64,000 nt of DNA from Ulota crispa (taxonomy: Eukaryota; Streptophyta; Bryopsida; Orthotrichales; Orthotrichaceae): NCBI GenBank assembly GCA_963920765.1, contig OY987251.1, positions 2,854,501 through 2,918,500 on the forward strand, written 5' to 3'. Below the pieces are notes generated by a model. That model did not search any database, was not told the origin of the DNA, and saw nothing but the letters and a program-made list of their open reading frames with translations. A program made the translations under genes and the position numbers. Shown piece after piece: positions 21,468-35,500 of the stretch. Each line of letters starts with the position of its first letter. The stretch's first letter is position 1.

Positions 21468-24400
21468 TTACACCTTATATTCCTTACACCGACTGCTGTT
21501 GGTCTTTGTTGGGAACTTGGAATCGTCTAGGGACTTGAGTTGTAATGAATTGTTGGGAAACATGTCTTTGATGATATATGGCCCGGTCCATAGTGCATCA
21601 AATTTCCCTGGGAATTCCAATTGTCGTGCGTCTTGCATCATTACCCACATACCTAGTAAGAGTGTGCAAGACTTGTTTTGTTTATCAAATGCCACCTTTC
21701 GACGTCGTTGGATCACCTCAACATGTTGTGATGCCAAGCGGCGGGATTTGCTTAGTGCTTCCAATTGTTCTAGTCGATTGCACAAGGATTCCGTGTCGTC
21801 CAATCGTTTGCTGACAGCAATACAAAGGGATTGAATCTCAAACTCAATGGGCAAAATGGCTTCCAATTTGTACATCAACGCAAATGGTGTTGCTTGGGTG
21901 GTTACTTTGTAGATGGTTTGATATGCCCAAAGAGTTGGTGTTAACTTGACATCCCAATCTTGTTTGCTCTTTGTGACAGTCTTCCTGAGAATTCAGACCA
22001 GAGTTTAGTTTACCCTTTTTGTGTGGCTGTTGGTCTGAGGATGATACGACGTTGTTTTTTGATGATTGATATTAAACATGGTGGTCATGATCTCAATTGT
22101 TTTGTTGAGGAAGTGCAATCCCTTGTCGCTTATTAATATCTTGGGGCAACCAAATTTGGCGATGATATTTTTGTATAAAAAGATGGCTCTTTGTTTCCCA
22201 TTTGCCTTTTTTATGGCCTTGGCTTCTGCCCATTTTGTCAAGTATTCCGTTGCAACTATAACATATTGATTGCGCTGGGAAGACATAGAGGCAAACAGTC
22301 CCACATAATTGATGCCCCATTTCTCTAAAAGTGCCACGGAAAGGGATGGGTGGAGTGGCATATCCATACGCATGTCATTTCGAGCATAATGTTGGTAGGC
22401 ATCACATGCTTTCGAGTGTACCTCTGCGTTGGTGAACATGGTAGGCTAGAAGTATTTGGTCCAAATGATCTTTTGGGCAATCAATCTTCTCAAAAAATAG
22501 CCACTGCAGTTGCTGCCGTGGCACGCTTCTAGTATAGAAGGCACTTCATTGTATGTGATGCATCTCCTAAGTATGCTGTTGATGCCCCGCTTATATAGTC
22601 GTCCCCCAACTTGTACAAACTAGGTACTATTGATCCAAATTTTGCGGCACTCATTCTTGCTCAGGGCGTCTGGATACTCTTGGATGCTGAGGAATTGTGC
22701 TAAGTATTTGTACCACGTTGGCACGATGTGGATCAAAAAGAGGCCGTCATCTAGGAAGTTGTCATTGACTTCTTTTGACCCTAAGTGGTTCGACAATCGG
22801 GATAGATGGTCCGCTCGCAGGTGTTTCTTCCCGGGCTTGAATTTTACTGTGTAATCAAATTTGCTTAGCAAGAGGACCCATTGGGCCAATTGTCCGCTAA
22901 GGTCGGGTTTGTTAATCAAATATTTTATGGCCATGTGATCCACATAAAAGACAACTTCATTCATGAGGAGATAGTGACAAAGTTTCTTAATTGAAAAAAT
23001 CATGGCTAAACACTCCCTCTCGATAGTGCTATAGATCGTTTCTACCTTGGTCATCTAGCAGCTTGCAAACACAATAGGGTGTTCTTGGTTGGTTGTCAAG
23101 TCGACTTAACGGAGGGTCTTTCCCACAGCCACTACAGATGCATTGCAATAGACGTAGAAGGGTTTTGTCCAATCAGGCACCCACAGTATCGGGGCAATCA
23201 ACAACTTTGTTTTGAGCTTGTCATAATTCTTTTGACATGTGGGGGTCCATTTGAACTTGACCATTTTTTTTATCAAATTTGTGATAAGTATGGCTAGGGT
23301 GGCATAATCTTGAATGACCTCATGATAGTATTCCATATGTTCCAACATCCTCTGGGCTCCCTTCACATTGGCGGGTGGGGCCAATTTCACTATAACATCC
23401 ACCTTATCTAGGTCGGCCATTTTTCCTTCCTTTGAGACCACATATCCCAATAGGACTCCACGCTTAACACCTAAAAAGAGCTTGGAAGGATTGAGTGCAA
23501 TTCTTGTCCTTTGACACCAGATAAGACACTTGCAAACTAGAGACAAGTGGTCCGCTTCCCTGGATTGGGTGCTAAAGTCGTTGATGTATACGGTCACAAA
23601 GTGATGTAACAGGTCTGAGAAGGCGTAGCTCATTACTCTCTAAAATGCCGACGGGGCGTTACATAGCTTGAATGGCATTACTAGGTAGATGAATGTATCC
23701 TAGGGGGTGATAACTGCCGTCTTCTCCCAATCCTTGGGCGCAATAGAGATCTAGTTCAAGCCAGGGTTGTCAAAACTGATGTGACATGGGCTTTTCACGT
23801 TGAGATGTCATGACTCATCCATCATGACGGGTCTTGACCTATCACAATCCGTTTCCTAAATTGATGGTCCATCTAGGCCATGGATGAAGTCCGTTGACTA
23901 GAGAACAAGTCTGTTCAAGCCGTCCACTAAAAAGTCCATTAAACTGTCTAGTTCTCATCCGCTATTGATGGTTCTGTTGATGGTTCTGTTGACAAAGTCA
24001 TCTTGACAAACGCCGGGAGTGAATTCTGACATCCGTCTAAACATCCGGATGGACAGACGGACTTGACGTGATGGGGACAACCCTGATTGTAGCCAGAGTA
24101 CCCATCCATGAATGTGTACAATTTGTTATTGGCTACTTTGTCCATGATGGTATTGATGAAAGGTAGGGGGAAATGATAATCTTATGTCTTTTTGTTCAAT
24201 TGTCAGTAATCCATGCACACCCTCAGTTTCCCATTCTTCTTTTTTACCAACACCATAGGTGAAACCCACGAGGTGATCTTTATCAGCCGAATAAATTTGG
24301 CCTGCAAGAATTGTAATATCTCCGCTTTCACTATCAATTGTAAGGATGAGTTCATCCACTTCTAGCATTGTTGTACAAGAATCGCCTCCGGTAATAGTGG

Positions 24401-24960
24401 AAAGGTGTGTTGAGTGATGTGAGCTCGAGCCTTGTGCAGGTCTAGATATGACCAGGCAAAGACATTGCGGTATTCTATGATCAAGGCTCTGTATTGATTG
24501 AGTTATGGTCCGGTCAAATTCACCCCTACTTTAATGAGGCGTGGCTCTTCTCCAAGGAGGGCAACATCTAGCTCTTTTTAATTCTAGTCGGTGTTTTGTA
24601 CGTGGACTAGGTCGGTGGGTCCGTGATACCAATCAATAAAATTTGACGGGTATGTAGGCAAGTTAGCGTCAACTTGCAATCCTTCCAATGTCTTGCGTAT
24701 GTGCAGCGGGGTCAGAAGTGATTCCTCTGGTAGCACGATTCCCTCGACATCTGGTTGGGTCCCGTCTAATTTGAAGAAGTTGACAGTGTCAATAAGGATA
24801 TTATCCAAGAATGGCACCAAGCTAATGTCTATAGAATAATCGAGGACCCTCACCTTGGTTTCTTGCCTGAGCGGTTTGTGGCAAAACTATCCATCTTCTC
24901 CTTTCTTTAGAGGTGGGGGGTGACTAGGTACTAGGATGGTGTTTGATGACGCGGACTAGT
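21468..24960 (-). pseudogene. Ty3/gypsy pol remnant (RT, RNase H, integrase)
   Basis: On the minus strand the order is: a region before RT (YRNVFAWSYLDLHKARAHI, about 24460); RT (VSPMVLVKKKNGKLRVCMDY; LYTFMDGYSGYNQ; then after an insert SIAPKDWEKTAVITP and VTVYINDF in place of the YxDDF box); RNase H (about 23050-22900); an H2C2-like zinc region (about 22540-22400) with lost ligands; integrase core (YVIVATEYLTKWAEA; SDKGLHF; YHPQTNSHTKRVN); and integrase C-terminus (21878-21468). Multiple stops, a first catalytic Asp changed to Asn in YINDF, and Glu changed to Lys in the integrase motif show it is inactive. The order RT-RH-INT is gypsy-type. The matching gag lies at 28840-30415, separated by a later insertion. 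Confidence 0.85.
23762..24085. mobile_element. hAT-like non-autonomous element inside the gypsy RT
   Basis: The ends CAGGGTTGTC and GACAACCCTG are 10-bp inverted repeats of hAT type. The flanks GTTCAAGC (23754-23761) and ATTGTAGC (24086-24093) fit a decayed 8-bp target duplication (5/8 match). Removing the element plus one flank restores continuity of the conserved RT block between SGYN and SIAPKDWEKTAV, which confirms the boundaries. The 324-bp interior is rich in CCGTC/GACGG words, possible subterminal transposase sites. Confidence 0.75.
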
Positions 24961-25032
24961 CCTCCATATTGTGGCACGGCTGCAAAAAAGCTTCCTCTAT
25001 TCTTTGGGTATGTGTGACAGGCATGGGGTAAT

Positions 25033-25381
25033 GTGAGTCCCAAATTCAGCACCAGAAGTCTTGAATTCATTTTTTGTTTTACTTAGCTTTGGAATTACAT
25101 TAATATAAGTGGAATAGCCATTTATGTTGATTTAGATTAGTTAGACCAAATGGTTAGCGGTACGCCATTTATCCTACTCCATTTGGTAGGTCATTAGGAG
25201 AGATTTAGTGAGAGTTAGTAGTTTTTTAGTTCGTTTAAGCGACATACTACTTGGGGCTTGGAATCCCCTCCAAAAGTCCTCACTAGCCTAATTAGAGAAG
25301 GTTAGTTTAGGAGTAGACTAGTTATGCCACGGCCAAAGGCCATATCATCAGTTTACAACCCGACATCCATCAGCAACAACA
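25033..25381 (+). repeat. LTR of non-autonomous LTR element, copy 1
   Basis: This starts TGTGAGTCCCAAATTCAGCA and ends CAGCAACAACA (TG...CA). It matches, in inverted orientation, the LTR at 42276-42765 and the fragment at 46042-46178. It is shorter than 42276-42765 because that copy carries an internal 60-bp unit three times. A primer-binding-site-like TGGTGC begins 2 bp downstream, at 25384. Confidence 0.7.
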
Positions 25382-28300
25382 TTTGGTGCTTCTATAGCCA
25401 AGGTGCCCAATACCTTTAGCTCCTTAAAGAGCGTGATTATGAGCAGTCAACTTTGCTAGGCTACTAGTTCACCCCAGTGAAAGGAAGTTGGCAAATGGCA
25501 GAAAAATGCCACCAAAAATTATAGAGGAATTTCTCAAGGATTTATGAAGATCCCCCAAGTTTCAAGTTGTTTTGATAGCGGCAAGACCTCAAACTGCGAT
25601 ATCCATCCAATTTTAAGAACGTGTGCAACATCCAATTTCAAGATTGTATCCATTTGGAGCCCAATTGACAAAAGCAAGGAGTGTTTCTTGGCTCCCTCAA
25701 CAACATTAGAAGACCTTGAGAAGTCAATTTCTCAATTTGTGAATCTCCAATTTTGGGGTTTTCATCCATCCACCCTTAACCCTTCATTTAAGTTTTCCAA
25801 TGCCCTATAGCTTGGAATTGGAAGTGTGAACAACCAAAACCATCTATTTTGAGTCCAAAGAATCCAATGCCACCATCCATTTGTTATTTGGAGCTACTCT
25901 CCAAAAGTTATGGCAAATTCAAGCAGATTTCATCCATTTAGAGTTTTTTTTAGATTTTATTTAGATTTCAAGGGATCTATGGATCTCCTAGATAGAAGGC
26001 CGAGGTATCCTCTCTCAAATCTATAAAGGGAGGCCCACCTCCTCCCAACTTATCACTTGTCATCACCCATCACTTGTAACTCCATTCCCTTATTACTTGG
26101 GCCCATCCCTTTATGTCTGAGATCACTTGTGATCATTCTCAACACTCCTTGATCACTTGTCATCATCCATCACTTGTAACTCCATTCCCTTGTCATTTGG
26201 GCCCATCCCTTTATGTTTGAGATCACTTGTGATCATTTTCAACAATCCTTGACTACTTGTCATCACCCACCACTTGTAACCACTCCTCTTGTCACTTGTG
26301 TCCATCACTCATCACTTGTAGTTGTAGCTTGCCAACCCCCTTAGTCTCCTTGTGCCTTATCTTTGGAGGAACCCACTCCTTCAGAAATTTAGTTAGAACG
26401 TAGTTTTGCGTTGGTCTTACTAACCCCTAGGAAGTTGGATCATGATTGGCAATGCTGCTTTTCCACACTTCCTACAAGTCTAGTTGCGGTCAAGTCCATT
26501 GTTAGTCAGAGTAGGAGTCCATACTTGAGTCCCTACCTATCAGCTATTATCAGAATTCCCATACCAGAACAAGCCCTCAGCGTAGCTTGCAAGGAATCCT
26601 TTCAGCTCAGCCTTGACTGGCTAGCTCTCTCGATTCCTTTAGCAGTTCCATGAGAAGTCACCTTGCTCACTGACTCCCTTAGCTTGAGGCGTGCCTTGCT
26701 ACTAGAGTCTTTTAGCTGGTGAACCTGCCTCCTCTAGGACCAATGGCTACCCTCATCATAGCCAAGCGCTCAAAATTCCTAGTTCTCACGCCCGGCTCCT
26801 AGCATCTCTTAGTGACCTCAGCTCTCACAACCCAGGCTTGGAATTCTAGCTTTCACGGCCCAGTGCTAGCTTAAGCTCACAGTCAGTGCTCCAAACTCTA
26901 GCTCTCACGAGCCCAGCTCCTAGCTTTGAGCTTGCAGCTAGTGCTTGGAATTCCAACTCTCACGGCCAATGTTAGCTCAAGCTCATGGCTTGGTCCTCAA
27001 ATTATAGCTCTCACAAGCTTGCTCCTAGCCCAAGCTCACAGCTTGGCCCTTGAATTCTAGCTCTTACAAGCCAACTCCTAGCCTAAGCTCTCGGCCAAAT
27101 GTTTAGAATTCCAATTCTCTCAGCTCAGTGATTCCAGTAGACTCTCATTCACTAGCCAGCCCTAGCATTCCCGTAATTCCTTGACCTAGCACTCAGCCTT
27201 GAGCTCATGACCTAGCACTCAGCCTTGAGCTCATGACCTAGCACTCAGAATTTTCAATTCTCACAAGCTAGCTCTTAGCTCAAGCTCACGGCCTAGCACT
27301 CGAAATTCTAGTCCTCACGAGCTAGCTCTTAGCTTGAGCTCATGGCCAAATGTTCATAATCCCAATCCTCTCAATTGAGCAATCCTAGTAGACTCCCATT
27401 TCACTAGCCAGCCCCTGGCATTCCCCCTAATCCTTGAAGCCAGCTCCTAGCTCAAGCTCACGGCCTAGCATTTGGAATTCTAGTCCTCACGAGCTAGCTC
27501 TTAGCTTAAGCTCACGGCCGAAGTGCTCCAAATTCCATCCCTCAAAGCTCAGTGACCTTAGTAGCCTCCCATCTACTAGCCAGCCCCTAGCATCCCTTCT
27601 CATTCCCGAACCCAGCATCCAACCTCAAGCTCACGGCTAGTACTCGGAATTCCAGTTCTCACAAGCCGGCTCTTAGCTTTGACCCTAGCCTTCACAATGC
27701 TCGGAATTCCAAACGATCACAAGCCAACTCCTAGCTTTGATCCCAACCCTCATAGCCGAGTGCTTGGAATTATGAACAATCACAAGCCAGCTCTGAGCTC
27801 CGGTCTCTACAGCTTTGAGGACCAAGGCTAGTTTGGGTTCTCAAATTGCAGCCAAGCCCCAGAGGGGCCAGCCTTTGATCACAGCAGCAATCGCAGTCAC
27901 GGCCAATCAGAAGCTCTGTCTAGACCCCTAGTTCATATTTGGACCCTGCTATACTTGGACCGGCCCTTATCCAGGCCCACCATTGGGTATCAACCCCCTT
28001 CAAGCCTCAAATTTTGCCCCTTGGGCTAGCAGGTTTGCCTCTCCATTTTTCAAAGTTTTTTGACTTAGAAAGGAAGGAAAATAGAACCATTAATTGAGCT
28101 CATCCACCCTTTGTCTTGGCTAAATATTTAATTAATTGGCCCAAAGTACGGGGAGATCCTTGTTTTGATTAAATCAATAATACATCATAGGGAGCACGTA
28201 TAACCACAAGGCGTCATATTTCCATTAAGTAGCCGAGAAAGGAGATAGTCTCTGGCATTTTGGAGACATTTACTACCCACTGAGGGATTTTGGTAATCCT

Positions 28301-28830
28301 TGATTTTTGAGTACCAAGGGATTAAGATAATCCTTGATCCTTGAGTATAGAAGTTGGTTTATGTTGTCATTATTTGTCAAAAAGTAATAACCTAAATTGG
28401 CCTAGCAGTACGGGGCAAACTACCAACCTCCTAGAGTGTTGTGATTATTTGTCTCTAGAGTAGAATCATTGTACATTGATCCAATACCACCATATTACAA
28501 AGAAATGGAGGCCATTCATGAGCAAGACATAGGATATGTGAATCCCCATGACGAGGTATGATTACTCACGTCACCGTTTCAATTGACCACAAAATCTAGC
28601 ATGTGGAATACTAAATAGATTGTCCTCTTCTTTGCTCATCATTGTATGTTGTAGGCTTGTTAGTAAGATCCATTGTTTGGAAGGCATCTTTAGTTAGAAA
28701 TCTACAACCAAACCCACCCTCTTGCTGTTATAGCTCGTTTACCATTTTATTAGAACCCGATTGTACTTGCCCTTACTTCTTGAGGGAGAGGTTTGAGCAC
28801 TCATAAGCAGCAATTCACCCCTTTAGAGAA
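25382..28830 (+). mobile_element. Non-autonomous LTR element copy 1, internal region with minisatellite
   Basis: Three parts follow the LTR: block A (25384-26650; conserved in copies 2 and 3, including AAATCT/GGATCTATGGATC segments and repeated TCATCACTTGTAACTCC); a degenerate minisatellite (26690-27840); and block B (27850-28810), ending GGGAGAGGTTTGAGCACT. There is no ORF of note, so movement would depend on another element's proteins. No downstream LTR was found, so this copy is truncated. It splits the gypsy gag from its pol. Confidence 0.65.
26690..27840. repeat. Degenerate minisatellite, unit about 45-60 bp
   Basis: Many imperfect units of the form GCTCTTAGC-TCAAGCTCACGGC-(C)TAGCACTCGGAATTC-TAGTTCTCACGAG occur, with drift between units. 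The equivalent arrays in copies 2 and 3 use different consensus words, so arrays seem to evolve independently at the same place in the element. Confidence 0.75.
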
Positions 28831-28839
28831 GGTGTGTGG

Positions 28840-30415
28840 TTCCCGTCCTTTGCAGCCTTTCTCAAACCTTGTTTTAGCGGGCTAGTTCTGATGTTTCTTC
28901 AAGTGTTGATGGCAAGGGCTAATAATGTGACACTAACCCAACCAGCTCACAACCCTCTTTGTAACGCGGCAAGGCTTGAATGTTTCTCTGGCCGATGTGT
29001 GTGGTGCCGCCAAGGGACTAGTTGCCACATTGTTTTTCTTTATGGGTGGTGGCGTTGGAGTTAGCTCTCTGGTTGTTTTGGTTGATACCTCTCTTAGTAG
29101 TGACTAGCCGCCTTTGGTGGTTGGCGCAACTTGTGTTAATTTTGGTGGAGCAGAAGGGCAAGGGTTATTAGCTGATGGTTAGGTGCACCCCTTTGTTTGT
29201 TGATTGCCAAACTTGCAATGAAGGATTGCAACTTGTCCTGCTCATGTTGCATATGGAAGATGTCTGTTGATTCCCTATGACAAAGGAAGGAAGCATATTC
29301 CCTTGTTATTGGCCTTGGCGGGGTGCCGGGTCAGGTGGAGTCTTGTACCGGCCTTGGATAACTAGAAGTTAATGGGAGATGTTGTCCGCGATGTGTTGGG
29401 CAAAAATGCGGCGTGTGGTTTGACTGCCCACAATTGCTGCACCATAGCTGTCTTGGGGATTGTGGGCTTATTGGTATAGAGTAAAGGAATGATGCTACAA
29501 GCGTCACTTGTTGATGCTATGGTTGATGGTCAATGGGATAGATGGGGATGTAGGTGGGGATGAAGCGGCTCGTCTCCTCCAACCTTTGTTCCTCCTTTTC
29601 AATAGATAAGGCTGCATGGGCTGCCTCCTCCATCGTGGCTAGTTGCTGACGTTGGATTTACTGCATGGTGGAAGGAGAGTCTATGCCCTCAATAAAGTAG
29701 TGAAGGAATGTTTCTTTGTTGACTAGGGTCATCCCATGTTGGATGCGGGCCTGTCTAAATTGGTGCACATATGCCGCAATGTGCTCAGTTATTCCTTGTC
29801 AAATGTTTTTTAGGACAAGTATCACTTGATGTTGTCCCATTTCTGGTCAAAAGTATTGCAAGAAATTGTAGCATAATTGTGACTAGTTAGCAAAAAATGT
29901 GGCCTTGTGCAAACGATACCAAGAGTAAGCTACTTCTACTAGGATCTTAGGAAACCATAGCAGATAGTGTGCTGGATTGGTCATTAGGTGGGAGTCCATG
30001 ACGCCTTTGAATTGTTTCATATGATTGGTTGCGCTTTTTGTTTGTAATCCTGCGTATTGAGGTAGGGCTTGGTGTGTAGAGAGATGCCTTGGTTCAGCAA
30101 AGGTGTAGATTGGCATTTCTTTGGGCTGGGAGCTTGAGTAGCACTAGGTTGGTTGTCCTCAAGGAGGTTCCATTTTTGGAGGGAGTCTATTTGCTTTGAA
30201 GTATGTTGGAAACACCCAGCAATTGTCTGGTTTGTACAAGGGAGGAGGTTTGTACAATTTGGTGTTTTGGGTCTTGTTAGTGCCAGGTCCATATCCTTGC
30301 TAGCTAGTATGCTAAAATAAATAGACTTCCCTAGGTAAAATGGCGTGATCTCCGCAGATGAGGGTGCAAATAACCTTGGTGGCAGTCGGCCGGAGCTCAA
30401 AGAAGTAGGGGGCAT
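28840..30415 (-). pseudogene. Ty3/gypsy gag remnant with CCHC zinc knuckle
   Basis: Minus-strand blocks: 30415-30017 (N-terminal, low similarity); 30116-29883 with a capsid-like segment (MKQFKGVMDSHLMTNPAHYL, then AYSWYRLH); a block near 29800-29550 (IAAYVHQFRQARIQ, HYFIEGIDSPSTMQ); and a zinc knuckle at 29440-29399 reading CSNCGQSNHTPHFC (C-x2-C-x4-H-x4-C). Frames are broken at several places. Position and strand match the pol remnant at 21468-24960, so this is one element of about 9 kb split by the LTR element at 25033-28830. Its own LTRs were not recognised. Confidence 0.75.
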
Positions 30416-32517
30416 ACTCTCGCTCTACCTGCTCTATGTTGGCTCATTGATGGTTCCACATTTCTGCGTTGTTAAAAAACGTGGTGTCAAGGTTTTGTGC
30501 ATAGCCAAAAGGATGTGATTGCTTGCCGCAAAACGGATACTGGTAATGTAGGGGGTGATAGACCAGCCAATGCCAATCAAAACTATGATTCGCGCAATAA
30601 GCTACACGGTGGTCTTCTGTATCCTAGCACGGCTCACATGTATCGGAATACTCCATGATGTACATGTGACAACCTTAAATTCAAAAAAGAGAGCTATTCC
30701 TATTTTAAAGATATCAGCCAACTTCTTTTGTTAAAACTTTTTGTTTTCTTGAATCAGAAATAGGAAACTTAATAGAGGAATATGGTTAGTATATTATAGC
30801 CATTCCGGATTAGATAAACGGGTTAAGAAAGAACCTTCTGGTTTTGGTCTTAATCGGATTGCCAATTGGAAATTAGGACCAAAATCTAGAGTTGACAAGT
30901 CTAAGCAATGCAAATAGTACCGGAGGTGATTAAAATATACACCGGGCACTAATTACCCCTATCAAAAACTTAGGCGGGATTCTAAAAATGGTCCTAATAT
31001 CTAATGACTAGGTGCAATGGCCTTTTTAATGGCCCTAATCATTAGTTCGGGCAGTAACTATGTAGAGTTAGGCAAGAACAGCCATATCCCTGCTCCTCAC
31101 TTATGCTTTTCCCTCTTTATTTCTCCTACGCGCTTCTATTCTTCCTTTTTGTCTTGAAAGCTTGTGTGAGATTGGCTTTGTGATAGTCTAGGTTGTGGTT
31201 CTTCTTTCTTTGTGTGTCAAGATTATCTGGATTGTCAAGAACAATGGAGAGGACTGGACAGACGACAGCTCTTAAATTGAGTCACCTAGGCATACCTCAA
31301 GACCCTAAAGAGAGAGCGAACTTGGAGGAAGATTTGAAGAAGATGGAATGCCTAGGGTTGATTAACGTACCCTGGAATATGAGGGATGATGAGGTTGTGA
31401 GAGCGTTGCTGAAAGAATTATGTAGCAATTGGCTTGGCACAGTGAGAGCTAACCTGGATAATTGGACCCCCAAGTTGTGGAGTGAGGTTTATGAGTTTAG
31501 CCAAAAGGGGAGCGGATTAGCTAACCAGACTGACAAGTACTCTGAGGGGAAATTCTATAACACCACTCACCTTCACAATGGTCACTTGTTCTTGGATTGT
31601 AAAGTCCGGAGGGATAGGAGAGTACTAGAGTTCCTGATACCTATCCTACTTCCGAAGCATCTGACTTACCTCACTTTCACCTTTGCCAACACCATCTTTG
31701 GTGCGCTGTCAGGGGAGTTTTTGGTGAACTGGGGGTAGTGATTGAGAAAGTTGTGGGTAAACTAGTAAAAGGGTTAGGGAACACCAAACCTTCCGGGCTT
31801 TCCCCTTTTCTCTTCCACCTCTACTCTCACAACAACCTATTGAGAAACTAAGAGAGCCTCAAATGGAAGAAAGCAAAAGTGATGAGGGTAAACAAAATTA
31901 CCTTAGAGCCGAAACCAAAAGAGGAAGAAGACTAGGAATACTTGGATGAAGAGGCACCAGATGTTGAAGTGACTTGGGAAGTACGTGCTAAGGGGAAGGA
32001 GTCCTCTAAATCTTCCTAGGCTTTTGAACCAAAAGTCCGAGAGAGGTTTAAGTGGGACCTTATCCTCAAAATTGTGAAGGAGCTGGAAGAGGTCCAGCAA
32101 TTGATACGCTTCTACCAAGAGCATAACTGGAACATGCATCAGCTCCTGTAAGAGGCTTCACAGGAAGAAATGATTGCCAAGGTGAAGAGTTCAATTAAAC
32201 TCAAAACCTCAAGGCAATCAGAGGTGGACAAGTTGTCTCCGCAAATGTAGGATCTGCAAGGTAAGTTGAAGGAGGAGAGTGAAGGAGACAAGGCAGCTTG
32301 CAAGGCCAACATGGAGATCACCAAGCTCACAAGTTTCATTGGGAATCCGGGCAATGTGGTGAACAAAGCAAAGCTCTATGATATGGAAGTCTTGAAGGAA
32401 GGGTTGCAAGTTGGAACCAAGCTGGTTTCACTGATGGTGGAGTACAAAATGAAGATGGAGGTGATGCTGCTAGAGATGAGGAATATCCTAGCAGGTATTA
32501 AAACCCGCCAAGGTACG

Positions 32518-35500
32518 TGTTGTAGCACAAGAAAGTACGTATCCTCTTATTAGCATTAAAATGTGTTAAAATGCCAATAAGGTGACTTGTTTATTATTCC
32601 CACAGAGATTTAGTTTGTAGATCCTTAAGATGACCAAAACAAGATTGGAAAACCATGTTTAGAATTTGCAACAACACACCAAGACAAACACACATACACA
32701 GAACAATTGGAATGTTTGGACGCTTATTTGGAATTCTACTATTGAATTTGGATCCGGTTATGACATTTAACTATAACAAGAGAAGTTTAGCCTCTATAGA
32801 AAAGGGTTCAGCTATTTGATTAAAGAAGGCAGCGTGAGTTTCTACCCTTCAAGATTTTAGAGTGACTAAAGTATCACTAAACAAAACAACAAAACAGAAC
32901 ACAAAGACAACAGGATGCAATTACTTCCTCATAGCCCATTGAGAAGTGATTCTGGACAGACAAGGCACTCAAGAAACCCTTACAATTCCAAATTACTACA
33001 ACAACGGACCTTTCTTGACTTGATTCTTGGTGCTAAAATGGTAATCAAATACCTAAAGGATCCCTGCTCCTTTGCTCACAATCACTCCTGGTAATAGTGG
33101 AACTTCTTAACCATCAGCTAATATGCATTGGGATTGCTATCAAGATGCACCAAATCTATGATTAGCTATTCCTCACAAGAGTACCCGGATCATAAACCTA
33201 AACAAGAACTACTCCTTAGAACACGCAGTTTTTCAACTACCTCAATGATGTTATAGAAACCTGATCAGATAGGATCTGGGGACTATCTTTGTTTCCTTCA
33301 CACTCAGCGTCTGGCTACCTGTACAAAACAATGATTCTAGCACTACCAGCATACCAACATGCACCAAATAATCAACTCAGGACTCTGAAGCGGAAATTCG
33401 GAACTTATTGTGCACAAAGAAAATTAAAAATATAAAATTGCCCGAGGCAACAATGGTACAGTCGCCCCTAATAACTAATCCCTAGAAATCATTGAAAAGC
33501 TTCTTGAAAGTAAAGTACTGATCAAAAAATGACACATTTCATTCTTTGATCCATAAAAAGTGGGTTTGGATTTTCACCCCAAGCCCTAAAGGTGGATCTC
33601 AAATCCTCAAATCCAAGATTTGAAATCTCGAAAGTAGCAAGACATGAAGCCATCCCTAAATTCCTATAAAAGCCTCCTCTTTATTTCAAATTACAAATTA
33701 CCATTCTATACTAGGTGATAGCTAATTATTATTCTTCTTCTTCTTTGTTGTTAGTGCAGCCAATTTGGCCAGAGTCTTTTGTAGTTGAGATTGTCGCTCC
33801 TGAGCTTGAGAACTTTTTGCCGCTTTTCCTTTCTTCTTTGCACGCTTCCCCTTTTTTAGCCTTACAATTTCTGGGTTTGTGTCACCAGAAGATTCCGTTG
33901 CAGACTTAGACTCCTCATCATAACTCGTGCTGGAGGCAAAGGGCTTGTTATCTAAGTTGATTGTTGGAATTGGGGAGGTCAACTCCCTGGAGCATTTAGG
34001 AGTAAAATTCCTCTTGATAGAACTTGGTACTTAGTCGACAATTCCATTGTCAAGAGTTACCTTGGTTTGACTCCGAGTACATGATCCGGGCGTAGACTCC
34101 TCTTCTAGTCCAAAATTTGACCTTGCTGGGCACCCGCACGGACCAAGGTGTCCTTACTTCATCTGATCCACCCTTAATAGCTGGACCAGGTGACGAAGGA
34201 GGTGGAGTCTTCCGAGAAGGTGTGGCTTCTTTCTTCCTCCCAAATCCTTCTCTTTCTTCCGACTTCTTGCTCAGACCATGCAAGATCGTCCGCATCTCCT
34301 GTAGCGCTTCCTCCATCTTGCTTGCATATTCCACCAACACCCCTACAAGCTTGGGACTCATTGCTAATTCCAGCTTCAGTACCTCCTCATTGAACAGCTT
34401 AGCCTTGACCACCACGTCCCCTAGAATAGTGACTATACTCTGGAGCCAAGCCACATCCTGGTGGGCGCGTTGGGCTACTTTGTCCTCCTCCAATTGCTGC
34501 TGCAGTTATGAGGTGAGGGCGGTCACCTATCCGGATAAGTTCCGCTCCTCCATTCAACTCTGCTTTCTGGTCCGATAGATGTCCTTCACCGTATCAACAA
34601 GCTTGTTTTGATGGGAAACATCCATCAATACGAGCAGTTTGTAGAGAACATCTCTATCAGACTGGACTACCTCATGGATCCCTTAGATCTGACTAATGAT
34701 GTTAGAAAGAAGATCTTTATCCTGGTAGTCCCTTGAGTTTTCTTGACAGACTTTGCCGGAGATCTAGAAGCCTCAGCAGGTTCCTTGCCCTTCACTTTGA
34801 CCTGCTCTTGTTTCTTTGGTTCAAAGGGCTCTTCTGCTTTTGCCTCTGGTTCTTCTTCTTGCTCTGGTTCCAGTTTTGGTTCCAATGGCGGGGTAAAGGC
34901 AAATCTCATCATCACCTCGGCAGGTTCATAGGCTCTACTCTCCTTGTCCTTCAACAATTCTAGATGTTTCTACAAATGGAATAGAAAGGGACTAATTCTT
35001 GAAGGTTTAGTGTTTCCTATTGAGTTTACTAATTTCACGACCAAATATCTAATGACTATGCCCCAAATCACCTCTCTCTCCAAGGATAGTGCACCAAAGA
35101 TTGTGTTAGCGTAGGTAAGGGTAAGGGTGGTTGGTTTGTCAAGAAGTTGGATAGGTATCAAATTCTTGGACCCTCTTATCTTGAGGATACTTACAGTCGG
35201 AAATCAAGTACTCATCCTTCTTGTGATGTTCTACAAAAACCTATCTTTGTTGTACTCCTCTCTCAAAGTGCAAAGCCCCTCTCCGGCACGTGCAAAGGAA
35301 TACACTCTAATCCAAACCTCTTTTGACCAAGTATTTGGATGGGCTCGTTTAGAGTTGTCCCACTGATTTGGTGGCTTTCCTATCAATTCCCTAACCATCT
35401 CTTTGTCTTTCAACCTCCAAGGAACCATAAGAAACCCCTCGCAACCCATCTGGCGCAAATCCTCCCCTAACATCTTTCTCTCGGCAGGATTTGAAGGCAC

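Noticed and set aside
26690-27840. CRISPR-like or centromeric satellite array
   Set aside because: Units drift in length and sequence, there are no unique spacers, and the array lies inside a dispersed LTR element.
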